Assembly (NCBI RefSeq): GCF_012932495.1
Contig: NZ_JABCNG010000002.1
Span: 496,001-560,000 of the forward strand
Reading direction: 5' to 3'
From: Novosphingobium sp. SG919
GTDB taxonomy: Bacteria; Pseudomonadota; Alphaproteobacteria; Sphingomonadales; Sphingomonadaceae
DNA length: 64,000 nucleotides
Below the pieces are notes generated by a model. The model saw only the letters and a list, made by a program, of their open reading frames with translations, had not been told where the DNA came from and ran no database searches. This document shows, piece by piece, positions 8,486 to 16,133 of the stretch. Both the position numbers and the translations under genes were made by a program. How positions within the stretch are numbered: position 1 is the stretch's first letter; the number at the start of each line of letters is the position of its first letter.

Positions 8486-8631
8486 GGCACCGCGGCATCC
8501 CCGCAAGGCTTGGCGACATATCGAAAAATCGGCAAGGGGGGATACCCGGCGCGATCGAGGCGCGATAAGAGCATGCGCGCGGGAACAGGGGATTCCCCCA
8601 TCGCGCGGTTGTTCTTGGTCGGGATCCCATC

Positions 8632-9564
8632 ATGTTGAAGTCCTCGGTGCGTGTTTTCCTGGCGGGCACGGCCTGCGTTGCGGCCCTCGCGCTGCAAGGC
8701 TGCGGGCCGGCGCTGTTCCACCACGAAGCCGCCGCGCGCCGCGCGATGCCGGCCAGGGCCCGGGCAGAACCTGCCGCGCCGGCCCCGCAGGCTGAACCGG
8801 AACAGGACCAAACCCAGACAGAAACCCAAACCCAAACCGCACCACTGCCACCGCCGGCCGCTGATGCCGAACCCACGCCTCCCGCGTCGGCTCCGGTCAG
8901 CCCGCCGCTGGCCGCTCCGCCACCCGAACCGGCGCCTTCTCCCGCACCCGCTCCAGTACCGGCGCCTGCGCCCGCTCCCGTTCCCGCTCCCGCTCCCGCC
9001 TATACACCGCCTGCGACACCCGCACCGGTTGCGCCGCCGCCTCCTGCGCCCGAGCCGGTCCCGGAAGCCGCGCCCATCGTCGTGAACCGCTCGCCCGATC
9101 CCCCGCCACCGCCGCCACCCCCACCGCCGTCGCCCCCGCCGGTTGCTGTCTCCACGGTCGTGGTGACGGTGTCGCCGCCGTCGGAATGCAAGGATTGCGA
9201 GACGGTCAGGCTTTCGGTCTCGCCCACGGGCGAAGTGCTGATCGAGCGCGGCAACTGGGACATGATCCACCAGAAGTGGGTCTATCGCCGCACGCCGACC
9301 AAGACCCGGCCACGGAACGCCAATGCCTTCATCGCCGCGCTGGATGGCGATCGGCCGCTGGGGATCAAGGCGGTTTCGGGCAACGCGGGCTGCACCGCCC
9401 CAGAAAGCGATGCGGGCGGCAGCGTGGCGCTACGCTGGGTCGATGGTCTGCGCGATGACCGGCTGAACGTGAGCTTTGCCTGCGCGCCTTATGCCGGCAG
9501 CACCTGGGAACGCCACGTGCGCGAAGCGGCGGCGCTGCTGTCGTTGAGCCGGCCCATTTTCTAA
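8632..9564 (+). CDS. Proline-rich putative lipoprotein
   Basis: The family is not recognised. The 310-aa product has an N-terminal hydrophobic signal ending in LQGC, so Cys24 is a likely lipidation site. A low-complexity Pro/Ala region follows at about 46-170, with PAPAPVPAPAP repeats and a run of ten prolines at about 157-166. The C-terminal globular domain of about 130 residues contains CKDC at about 186-189 and two further Cys that could form disulfides. The layout (lipid anchor, extended proline spacer, small domain) suggests a protein reaching across the periplasm from a membrane. It is monocistronic and converges on uxaA with 17 nt between stops. No function is assigned. Confidence 0.72.
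   Translation: MLKSSVRVFLAGTACVAALALQGCGPALFHHEAAARRAMPARARAEPAAPAPQAEPEQDQTQTETQTQTAPLPPPAADAEPTPPASAPVSPPLAAPPPEPAPSPAPAPVPAPAPAPVPAPAPAYTPPATPAPVAPPPPAPEPVPEAAPIVVNRSPDPPPPPPPPPPSPPPVAVSTVVVTVSPPSECKDCETVRLSVSPTGEVLIERGNWDMIHQKWVYRRTPTKTRPRNANAFIAALDGDRPLGIKAVSGNAGCTAPESDAGGSVALRWVDGLRDDRLNVSFACAPYAGSTWERHVREAAALLSLSRPIF
8767..9141 (+). repeat. Pro/Ala-coding low-complexity tract
   Basis: This is degenerate C-rich repeat DNA coding for alternating Pro and Ala, then a poly-Pro run of consecutive ccg/cca/ccc codons near 9100-9140. It spaces the lipid anchor from the C-terminal domain of the lipoprotein. Repeats of this type can change length by slippage. Confidence 0.8.
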
Positions 9565-9581
9565 AGCGCGATGACAAAAAC

Positions 9582-11099
9582 CTAAAGCGTCACGCCGCGT
9601 TTCCAGATGCCGATGGCGCGTTCGTCGTTGGCTTCGTTGCGCGCCGGTTCGCCGCTGGCCACGGCGATAATGCGAGCGAGCAGGGCCTGCGCCGCGGCGT
9701 CCATGCCGATGTCGAGCGCCTGGCCCGCGTCGAAATCGATCCAGCCGGGTTTGTGCCGGGCCAACGCGGTGTTCGAGGCGATCTTCATCGTCGGCACCGG
9801 GCTGCCCAGCGGGGTGCCACGTCCGGTGGAAAACAGCGTGAGCGTGGCGCCGGCCGCGGCCAGCGCGGTGGTGGAAACCGCATCGTTGCCCGGCGCTTCC
9901 AGCACGGTGAGGCCAGGGTGGCTGAGTGTCTGGCCATAGTCGATCACGTCGGTAACCGGGGCCTGGCCGCCCTTTTGCACCGCGCCCAGTGACTTTTCCT
10001 CCAGCGTGGTGATGCCCCCGGCAATGTTGCCGGGGCTGGGGTTTTCCGAAACCGGCTCTCCATGATCGAGGAAATAGCGCTTGAAGCGGTTGACCAGGGT
10101 GGAGAGCCGATCGAACACCTCGGCGCTGGTCGCGCGTTCGAGCAGCAGGGTTTCCGCGCCGAACACTTCGGGAATTTCGGTCAGGATCGCCGCGCCCCCG
10201 GCCTGGGTGACGGCATCGGTCATCCGTCCGATCAAGGGATTGGCGCTCAACCCGCTCATCGCGTCAGACCCGCCGCATTTCACGCCCAAGCGCAGCGCGG
10301 AAAGCGGCACCGGCGAGCGCCGATCCTGCGCCATCACCGCCAGCAGATCCTCGATATGGCCAAGCCCGGCGGCAAATTCGTCGGCCTCGCTCTGCGCTCG
10401 CAGCACGCGCAGGCGCGTCCGCCGTTCGGGCGGAATGCGCGTGAGCAGCGCATCGAGCTGGTTGGATTCGCAGCCGAGGCCGAGCAGCAGCACGCCGCCG
10501 GCATTGGGATTCATCGCCAGGGCCGCCAGGATCGCGGCCGTGCCATCCAGGTCAGCGCCCAGTTGTGAACAGCCAAATGGGTGGTTGAACGCATGGACGC
10601 CATCGATAGCGGCGCCGGGCAGGGCCGCCGCCATGCCCTGGCCGCGCTGCGCCAGGCGCTCGCCCAGCCGGCCTACGCAGCCCACGGTGGGCAGGATCCA
10701 CAGCTCGTTGCGCGTGCCCACGCTGCCATCGGCGCGGGCAAAGCCCAGGAACGTGGGCGCATCCCCCGGCGCAACGGGCGCGGTATCCGCGTGGGGGGCA
10801 AAGGCATAGGCCAGTTCCCCGCCCAGTGCCGTCTTCAGGTTGTGGCTGTGCACATGCTCGCCCGCCGCGATCGCCTGGGTCGCCAGGCCTATGCGCGCGC
10901 CATAACGGTGCACCGGGGCGCCTGCCGAGAGGGAGTGCAGCGCGAACTTGTGCCCCGGCGGCACGGCATCGCGCAACACCACGCGGCTGGTCCCCACGGC
11001 AATTGTCTCGCCCGCGTCGAGCGGACGCAGCGCCACGGCAACATCATCGCGCGGGGCGATCTGCAGGGCATCGGGAAGGGTGGTGAGGGCCTCGGTCAT
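9582..11099 (-). CDS. uxaA: Altronate dehydratase
   Basis: UxaA dehydrates D-altronate to 2-keto-3-deoxy-D-gluconate (KDG) in the galacturonate branch. The 505-aa protein has the N-terminal SAF-like domain (to about residue 90, with DDVAVALRPL and PPGHKFALHS) and the long catalytic domain with conserved Cys motifs (GCSQLGADLDG, LGLGCESNQLDAL, KCGGSDAMSG). The length fits the family (about 495-510). I preferred the ATG at 11099 because it places the conserved SAF segment close to the N-terminus; a GTG at 11132 would add 11 residues and run through the operator palindrome. It is divergent from uxaC, sharing a 76-nt regulatory region. Confidence 0.93.
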   Translation of the reverse strand: MTEALTTLPDALQIAPRDDVAVALRPLDAGETIAVGTSRVVLRDAVPPGHKFALHSLSAGAPVHRYGARIGLATQAIAAGEHVHSHNLKTALGGELAYAFAPHADTAPVAPGDAPTFLGFARADGSVGTRNELWILPTVGCVGRLGERLAQRGQGMAAALPGAAIDGVHAFNHPFGCSQLGADLDGTAAILAALAMNPNAGGVLLLGLGCESNQLDALLTRIPPERRTRLRVLRAQSEADEFAAGLGHIEDLLAVMAQDRRSPVPLSALRLGVKCGGSDAMSGLSANPLIGRMTDAVTQAGGAAILTEIPEVFGAETLLLERATSAEVFDRLSTLVNRFKRYFLDHGEPVSENPSPGNIAGGITTLEEKSLGAVQKGGQAPVTDVIDYGQTLSHPGLTVLEAPGNDAVSTTALAAAGATLTLFSTGRGTPLGSPVPTMKIASNTALARHKPGWIDFDAGQALDIGMDAAAQALLARIIAVASGEPARNEANDERAIGIWKRGVTL

Positions 11100-11117
11100 G
11101 CCGCTGGGATACACTGT

Positions 11118-11131
11118 TGCCAGCGCTGGCA
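11118..11131. promoter_or_regulatory. Perfect 14-bp palindrome, probable LacI-family operator for uxaA and uxaC
   Basis: TGCCAGCGCTGGCA is a perfect inverted repeat with the central CG step typical of LacI-family operators. It lies in the short divergent region between uxaA and uxaC. Its half-site differs from the ACCGGT-centred operators of the kdu genes, so a different repressor is expected; the LacI-1 gene at 14025-15077, next to uxuB, is the natural candidate. Confidence 0.6.
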
Positions 11132-11175
11132 CAACCGGCTAGAGCCCCTTTCGCCGCATGCAAGAGGCTTTTTCG

Positions 11176-12609
11176 ATGCCCAGACTCGACCTTCATCCCG
11201 ATCGCCTGTTTCCCGCCGATCCCGCCACGCGGGCGATTGCGCGCGAACTCTATGGCCTGGTGGCCAAGGCGCCGATCATCAGCCCGCATGGCCACACCGA
11301 CCCGGAATGGTTTGCCAGCGATGCGCCCTGGGCCAACGCAACCGAACTGCTGCTCGCGCCCGATCACTACTTGTTCCGCATGCTTTATTCGCAAGGCGTG
11401 TCGCTCGATGCGCTGGGCGTGCCGCGCCAGGGTGGCGTGCTGCCCGATACCGATCCGCGTGCGGCCTGGCGCACCTTTGCCAGCCACTGGCACCTGTTTC
11501 GCGGCACGCCTTCGGCGATGTGGCTGGGCCATGTCTTTGCCGAGGTCTTCGGGATTACCGAAACGCTCAATGAAACGAGCGCGGACCATTATTACGACGT
11601 TATCGGCGAGAGCCTGGCCAGCCCGGCGTTTCGCCCGCGCGCTTTGTTCGAACGCTTCAATATCGAACTGCTCGCCACCACCGAAGGCGCGGCCGACGAT
11701 CTGGCGCACCACAAGGCCATCCGGGCATCTGGCTGGCAGGGCAATGTGGTCACCACCTATCGCCCGGATTCGGTGATCGATCCCGAACACGATGCCTTTG
11801 CCCGCGATATGGCGCGTTTTGCCGAATTGAGCGGAGAGGACGTGACGAGTTGGACCGGCTATCTCGCCGCGCACCGCCGGCGCCGTGCCGATTTCCGCGC
11901 GATGGGTGCAACCGCCACCGACCACGGCTTTCTCACCCCGCGCACGGCCAATCTTTCGCGCGCGGAATGCGAGGCGCTGTTTGCCAAAGTCATGGCTGGC
12001 CGGTCCGATGCGGCAGAGGCGGAGCTGTTCCGCGCTCAGATGCTGACCGAAATGGCGCGGATGAGCCTGGAGGATGGCATGACCATGCAGATCCACCCCG
12101 GCGCCACGCGCAACCACAATGCGCAGCTTTTTGCCAGCCACGGGCGTGACAAGGGCGCCGACATCCCCCGCGCCACCGAATATGTCGAGGCGCTGCGCCC
12201 GATGCTCGATCTGTTCGGCAACGAACCGGCGCTCAAGGTCATCCTCTTTACGCTGGATGAAACGACCTATGCCCGCGAACTGGCGCCGCTGGCCGGGCAC
12301 TATCCGTGCCTCAAGCTGGGGCCGGCCTGGTGGTTCCACGATAGCCCCGAAGGCATGCGCCGGTTCCGCGAAATGACCACGGAAACCGCCGGGTTCTATA
12401 ACACCGTCGGTTTCAACGACGATACGCGCGCGTTCCTTTCCATCCCGGCGCGGCATGACGTGGCGCGGCGGATCGATTGCGGCTTCCTCGCGCGGCTGGT
12501 GGCCGAACACCGCCTGGCCGATTGGGAAGCGGCCGAACTGATCGTGGAATTGACCACGGGGCTGGTGCGGCGCGCCTATGGCCTGCCCACGCCGGAAGGG
12601 CAGGGCTGA
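11176..12609 (+). CDS. uxaC: Uronate (glucuronate/galacturonate) isomerase
   Basis: UxaC isomerises D-glucuronate to D-fructuronate and D-galacturonate to D-tagaturonate. The 477-aa amidohydrolase-fold protein shows the metal-binding HGH at about residues 38-40 (ISPHGHTDPEWF), the LLAPDHYLFRML segment and a YRPDSVID stretch matching the family's WRPD region. LGPAWWFHDSPEGM and FNDDTRAFLS mark the C-terminal half. AGAGG lies 10 nt before the ATG at 11176 and supports it over the in-frame ATG at 11158. It is the first gene of a plus-strand pair with uxuB (overlapping TGATG) and divergent from uxaA. Confidence 0.95.
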   Translation: MPRLDLHPDRLFPADPATRAIARELYGLVAKAPIISPHGHTDPEWFASDAPWANATELLLAPDHYLFRMLYSQGVSLDALGVPRQGGVLPDTDPRAAWRTFASHWHLFRGTPSAMWLGHVFAEVFGITETLNETSADHYYDVIGESLASPAFRPRALFERFNIELLATTEGAADDLAHHKAIRASGWQGNVVTTYRPDSVIDPEHDAFARDMARFAELSGEDVTSWTGYLAAHRRRRADFRAMGATATDHGFLTPRTANLSRAECEALFAKVMAGRSDAAEAELFRAQMLTEMARMSLEDGMTMQIHPGATRNHNAQLFASHGRDKGADIPRATEYVEALRPMLDLFGNEPALKVILFTLDETTYARELAPLAGHYPCLKLGPAWWFHDSPEGMRRFREMTTETAGFYNTVGFNDDTRAFLSIPARHDVARRIDCGFLARLVAEHRLADWEAAELIVELTTGLVRRAYGLPTPEGQG

Positions 12610-14024
12610 TGCGGCTCTCCCCCGAAACGCTGCAGCTTGTGCCTGCCGAGGTGGCGCGCCCGGCCTATGACCGCACCATGGTACGCCAGGGCGTGGTTCA
12701 TTTCGGCCCCGGCGCTTTTCACCGCGCGCACCAGGCCGCCGCGTTCGACACCTTGCTGGCCCGCGATCCGCGCTGGGGCATCACCGGAGTCAGCCTGCAT
12801 TCGCAGGGCGTGGCCCAGGCGCTGAACCCACAGGGCGGGCTCTACACGCTGGCCTTGCTCGATGCACAGACCGATTACCGCGTGATCGGCAGCATCGGTC
12901 AGGTGCTTACCGGCGCGGCGCCCGCCGCGATCCTGGCCGCGCTGGCCCATGCCGATACCCGCGTGATCAGCGCGACGGTGACGGAAAAGGGCTATTGCCT
13001 GGGCGGCGATGGCGCGCTGGATTTTGCCCATCCGGCCATTGCCGCTGACCTGGCGGCGGCTGGCGGGCCGGGCTGGGTACCGGCCAGCTTCATCGGCTGG
13101 CTGGTGCAGGGCCTGGCCGCGCGGCGCGCCGCCGGCCTGCCGGGCGTGACCGTGCTGTCGTGTGACAACGTGACCGACAATGGGCGCAAGCTGGAAGCCG
13201 CCACCCTGGCGCTGGCGCAGGCGGTGGATGGCGAAACGGCGCGCTGGATCGGCGATCACGTGCGCTTTCCCAATGCCATGGTGGATTCGATCACGCCGGC
13301 CACCGATGATGCGCTGCGCGCGCAGGTGGCCGCGGCAACCGGCCTGGAAGACGCCTGGCCGATCCAGCGTGAACGCTTCACGCAATGGGTGATCGAGGAT
13401 CGCTTTGCCGGGGAGCGCCCCGCGCTCGACCTGGCGGGCGCGACCTTTGCGGCAGATGTGCGCCCGTTCGAGGCGGCCAAGCTGCGCCTGCTCAACGGCG
13501 CGCATTCCTCGCTGGCCTATCTCGGGCTGGGTCTGGGGCATGAAACGGTGGCCCAGGCGATGCAGGATGCGGCGCTCGCCACGTTCGTGGAACGGCTGAT
13601 GCGCGAGGATATCGCCCCGTCGGTCAAGGCGCCGCCGGGCCTGAACCTGGCGGGGTACACCGGCGATGTACTGGCGCGCTTTGCCAATCCGGCGATCCGG
13701 CACCTGTTGGCGCAGATTGCCTGGGATGGCTCGCAGAAGCTGCCCTATCGCCTGCTCGGCACAGTGCAGGACGCGCTCGACGCGGGCCGCCCGATCGACC
13801 GGCTGGCCGTGCCGATCGCGGCCTGGCTGCGCTTTCTGGCGGCTGCGGCGCGCGATGGCCGCCCGATCACCGATCCCCTGGCGGGCGAACTCCTGGCCCG
13901 CGCGCCCGATTGGCGCGCGGTGCTGGCGATGCCGGCCGTGTTCGGCGCGCTGGGCCACGACGAAGACTTCGTCGATGCCGTGGCGCACGCGCATGCGGCG
14001 CTGGAGGAGGGGCGGCTGCCCTGA
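12609..14024 (+). CDS. uxuB: Mannitol dehydrogenase-family hexuronate reductase (fructuronate reductase-like)
   Basis: This 471-aa NAD-dependent polyol dehydrogenase of the mannitol dehydrogenase family has the N-terminal nucleotide-binding segment VVHFGPGAFHRAHQA at about 29-43. That pattern is characteristic of UxuB/mannitol dehydrogenase rather than of tagaturonate reductase UxaB. The central ATVTEKGY segment and FPNAMVDSITPAT are also typical. It would reduce D-fructuronate to D-mannonate, or possibly tagaturonate to altronate given the neighbouring uxaA. Its start codon overlaps the uxaC stop. Its stop directly abuts the convergent LacI-1 stop, with no spacer. Confidence 0.88.
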   Translation: MRLSPETLQLVPAEVARPAYDRTMVRQGVVHFGPGAFHRAHQAAAFDTLLARDPRWGITGVSLHSQGVAQALNPQGGLYTLALLDAQTDYRVIGSIGQVLTGAAPAAILAALAHADTRVISATVTEKGYCLGGDGALDFAHPAIAADLAAAGGPGWVPASFIGWLVQGLAARRAAGLPGVTVLSCDNVTDNGRKLEAATLALAQAVDGETARWIGDHVRFPNAMVDSITPATDDALRAQVAAATGLEDAWPIQRERFTQWVIEDRFAGERPALDLAGATFAADVRPFEAAKLRLLNGAHSSLAYLGLGLGHETVAQAMQDAALATFVERLMREDIAPSVKAPPGLNLAGYTGDVLARFANPAIRHLLAQIAWDGSQKLPYRLLGTVQDALDAGRPIDRLAVPIAAWLRFLAAAARDGRPITDPLAGELLARAPDWRAVLAMPAVFGALGHDEDFVDAVAHAHAALEEGRLP

Positions 14025-15077
14025 TCAGCTTTTCGGTGCCGGACCAGTCGTTTCGGCCGGCACGATCGCCAGCGTGGGGTGGAACGGCGCTGGCAGGGCC
14101 GTGCCTTCGATCCGCGCGATAAGGTGGCGGGTCGCGGCGGCCGCGATGGCATCGAACGGGCGCAGCACCGAGGTTAGCGCCGGGGTGAGCATCTGCGCCA
14201 GCATGCTGCCGTCAAAGCCGACGACGGAAAGCTGGTCTGGCACGCCCAGGCCCATCCGCGCTGCCACTTTGAGCACGCCGGCGGCCATGATGTCGTTGGC
14301 GGCAAAGATCGCGGTGGGGCGATCCGGCCCGGCCAGCAAGGCTTGCGCGGCCGCCATGCCAGAGGCAAAGCCATAGTCGCCCGCCGTCTCGGCCACGCTG
14401 GCATCGGCCGTGCCGGCCGCTTCGCCGATGAAGCCGGCGCGCCGCTCGCGGGCAGAGGCCATGGTGGTGGGGCCGTTGACCAGGCCGAGGCGGCGATGGC
14501 CCAGGTCCAGCAAGTGGCGTGCCACTTGCGCGCCGGCCCCACGCTCGTCGCTCAGGATCACGCCGGCAAACCCATCGAGCGGCACCGATGAGACCGCCAC
14601 CGCCGGCACTTGCGCCCCGTCGAGTGCGCCCGCTAGGCCCGCCACCCCCGAAATCGGCGGCAGCACGATCAGCCCATCCACCCGCGATCGGCCGGCAAAA
14701 CCAATCACGTCCGCGATCGCCGCGTCTCCTGCCAGCGGCGTGGAGTGCACGATCAGTTCATAGCCTTGCTCGGCGGTGACCGAAACGATGCCGCGCTGGA
14801 TGGAATCGAGCACCAGTGCGTTGCGATCGTTGTGGATCAGCCCGATCAGGAACGAGCGCCGCATGGCGAGCGCGCGGGCGCGCAGGCTGGGGCGGAAGTG
14901 CAGTGCGGCAATTGCCGCCTCGATCCGTTCGCGTGTCTGCGCGTTGACCTTGGGAGACTTGTTGAGCACGCGCGAAACCGTGCGGATCGACACCCCGGCT
15001 GCCGCCGCGACATCCTCGATCGTGGGTTCGGCGTGGCGCGCGTGGTCCGCGCCGGGCAGGGGGCTGGGATCGGTCAT
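14025..15077 (-). CDS. LacI-family transcriptional regulator (LacI-1)
   Basis: This 350-aa repressor has a LacI helix-turn-helix at about 18-65 (TIEDVAAAAGVSIRTVSRVLN) followed by a periplasmic-binding-protein-like effector domain. The recognition helix carries Ile-Arg where LacI has Tyr-Gln. It is the last gene of a minus-strand operon with a TonB receptor and an esterase (27-nt and 24-nt gaps). It is clearly related to LacI-2 (23789-24844) across the first 100 residues, but the DNA-contact residues differ (IR versus KK), so the two should recognise different operators. The likely effector is a uronate-derived metabolite such as KDG, tagaturonate or fructuronate. Confidence 0.9.
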   Translation of the reverse strand: MTDPSPLPGADHARHAEPTIEDVAAAAGVSIRTVSRVLNKSPKVNAQTRERIEAAIAALHFRPSLRARALAMRRSFLIGLIHNDRNALVLDSIQRGIVSVTAEQGYELIVHSTPLAGDAAIADVIGFAGRSRVDGLIVLPPISGVAGLAGALDGAQVPAVAVSSVPLDGFAGVILSDERGAGAQVARHLLDLGHRRLGLVNGPTTMASARERRAGFIGEAAGTADASVAETAGDYGFASGMAAAQALLAGPDRPTAIFAANDIMAAGVLKVAARMGLGVPDQLSVVGFDGSMLAQMLTPALTSVLRPFDAIAAAATRHLIARIEGTALPAPFHPTLAIVPAETTGPAPKS

Positions 15078-15104
15078 CCCTGTTCTATGCGCACAAAGGC
15101 GGTG

Positions 15105-16109
15105 TCAGGCCAGCCCCACCGTTGCCGCCCAGGCGCGCCACAGGTCGGGCCAGGCCTCCACCGGCTTGCCGATCGCGCGGCGCAGGCCAAAGCCGTGGCC
15201 GCCGTTGGCAAAGAGATGCATTTCCAGCGGAATGCCACGTGCCTTGAGCGCGGCGCGCAGGCGCACGGTGTTTTCCACCGGCACCACGTCGTCATCCTCG
15301 GCATGGCAGAGGAAATGCGGGGGCGCATCGGCCGGTACGCAAGCGTCGGGCGAATGCGCGGCCTGGAGTGCCGGCGTGGGCTTGGCGCCCAGCAGCAGGG
15401 TGCGGGAGCCGGCATGGGCAATGGCCGGGTCCATACTGACCACCGGATAGATCGGCGCGGCGCTGTGCGGCCGGGCCGACAGTGCATCGGCCGCATCCTG
15501 CTGGGGATAGACGCGTTGGGCAAAGCGCGCCGCCAGATCGGCGCAGACGTGGCCGCCGGCCGAAAACCCCATCGCGGCCACGCGTTCGGGATCGATCGCA
15601 TAATCGCGCGCGCGGTGGCGGATCAAGCGCATGGCGCGCTGTGCATCGGCCAGGGCGGTATCGGGCCCCGAAGACCAGCCTTCGCCCGGCAGGCGATAGA
15701 ACAGAACGAAGGCCGTGAAGCCGCGCGCGGCCAGCCAGCGGCCGATCTCATAGCCTTCCTTGTCCACCACAACCCAGCGATAGCCGCCACCCGGCGTGAT
15801 CATGACACACGCGCCATTGGGCCGATCCGGCCGGAACACGGCCAGGCGCGGGCGCGTGATGCCCAGCACCGCGCGATCGTTGACCAGGGTATCGCTCGAT
15901 CGCTCGTTGACGGTTTCGATCAAGGGAGCGGCCAGATGGCCGGGGGCGCCATCTGGCCACAGGTCGATCGTTTCCACCGGCTGGGGGAGGCCCGGCGGAA
16001 CACCACGTGGCCCAGCCGGCGGTGGGGTTTGCCCCATCGCCGGCCGGGCTGTTGCCCATGCTGCCCCCGCAAGCGTCCGGGCCACCAGAGCGCGACGGGA
16101 AAGCGTCAT
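15105..16109 (-). CDS. Exported alpha/beta-hydrolase, acetylesterase-like
   Basis: This 334-aa alpha/beta-hydrolase has an N-terminal signal containing a twin Arg (LSRRALVARTL) ending near AMG, so export, possibly by Tat, is likely. The core shows the oxyanion-region TPGGGYRWV, the nucleophile elbow GFSAGGH at about 178-184, an acidic segment EDDDVVP and the late catalytic His in GGHGFGL. This pattern is shared with acetyl-xylan-esterase-like and BD-FAE-type esterases. Encoded 24 nt behind the TonB receptor, it probably removes acetyl or other ester groups from pectin-derived oligosaccharides in the periplasm. The substrate is inferred from context only. Confidence 0.8.
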   Translation of the reverse strand: MTLSRRALVARTLAGAAWATARPAMGQTPPPAGPRGVPPGLPQPVETIDLWPDGAPGHLAAPLIETVNERSSDTLVNDRAVLGITRPRLAVFRPDRPNGACVMITPGGGYRWVVVDKEGYEIGRWLAARGFTAFVLFYRLPGEGWSSGPDTALADAQRAMRLIRHRARDYAIDPERVAAMGFSAGGHVCADLAARFAQRVYPQQDAADALSARPHSAAPIYPVVSMDPAIAHAGSRTLLLGAKPTPALQAAHSPDACVPADAPPHFLCHAEDDDVVPVENTVRLRAALKARGIPLEMHLFANGGHGFGLRRAIGKPVEAWPDLWRAWAATVGLA

Positions 16110-16133
16110 GGGCAGTGTCTCCCTGGCGTTACC

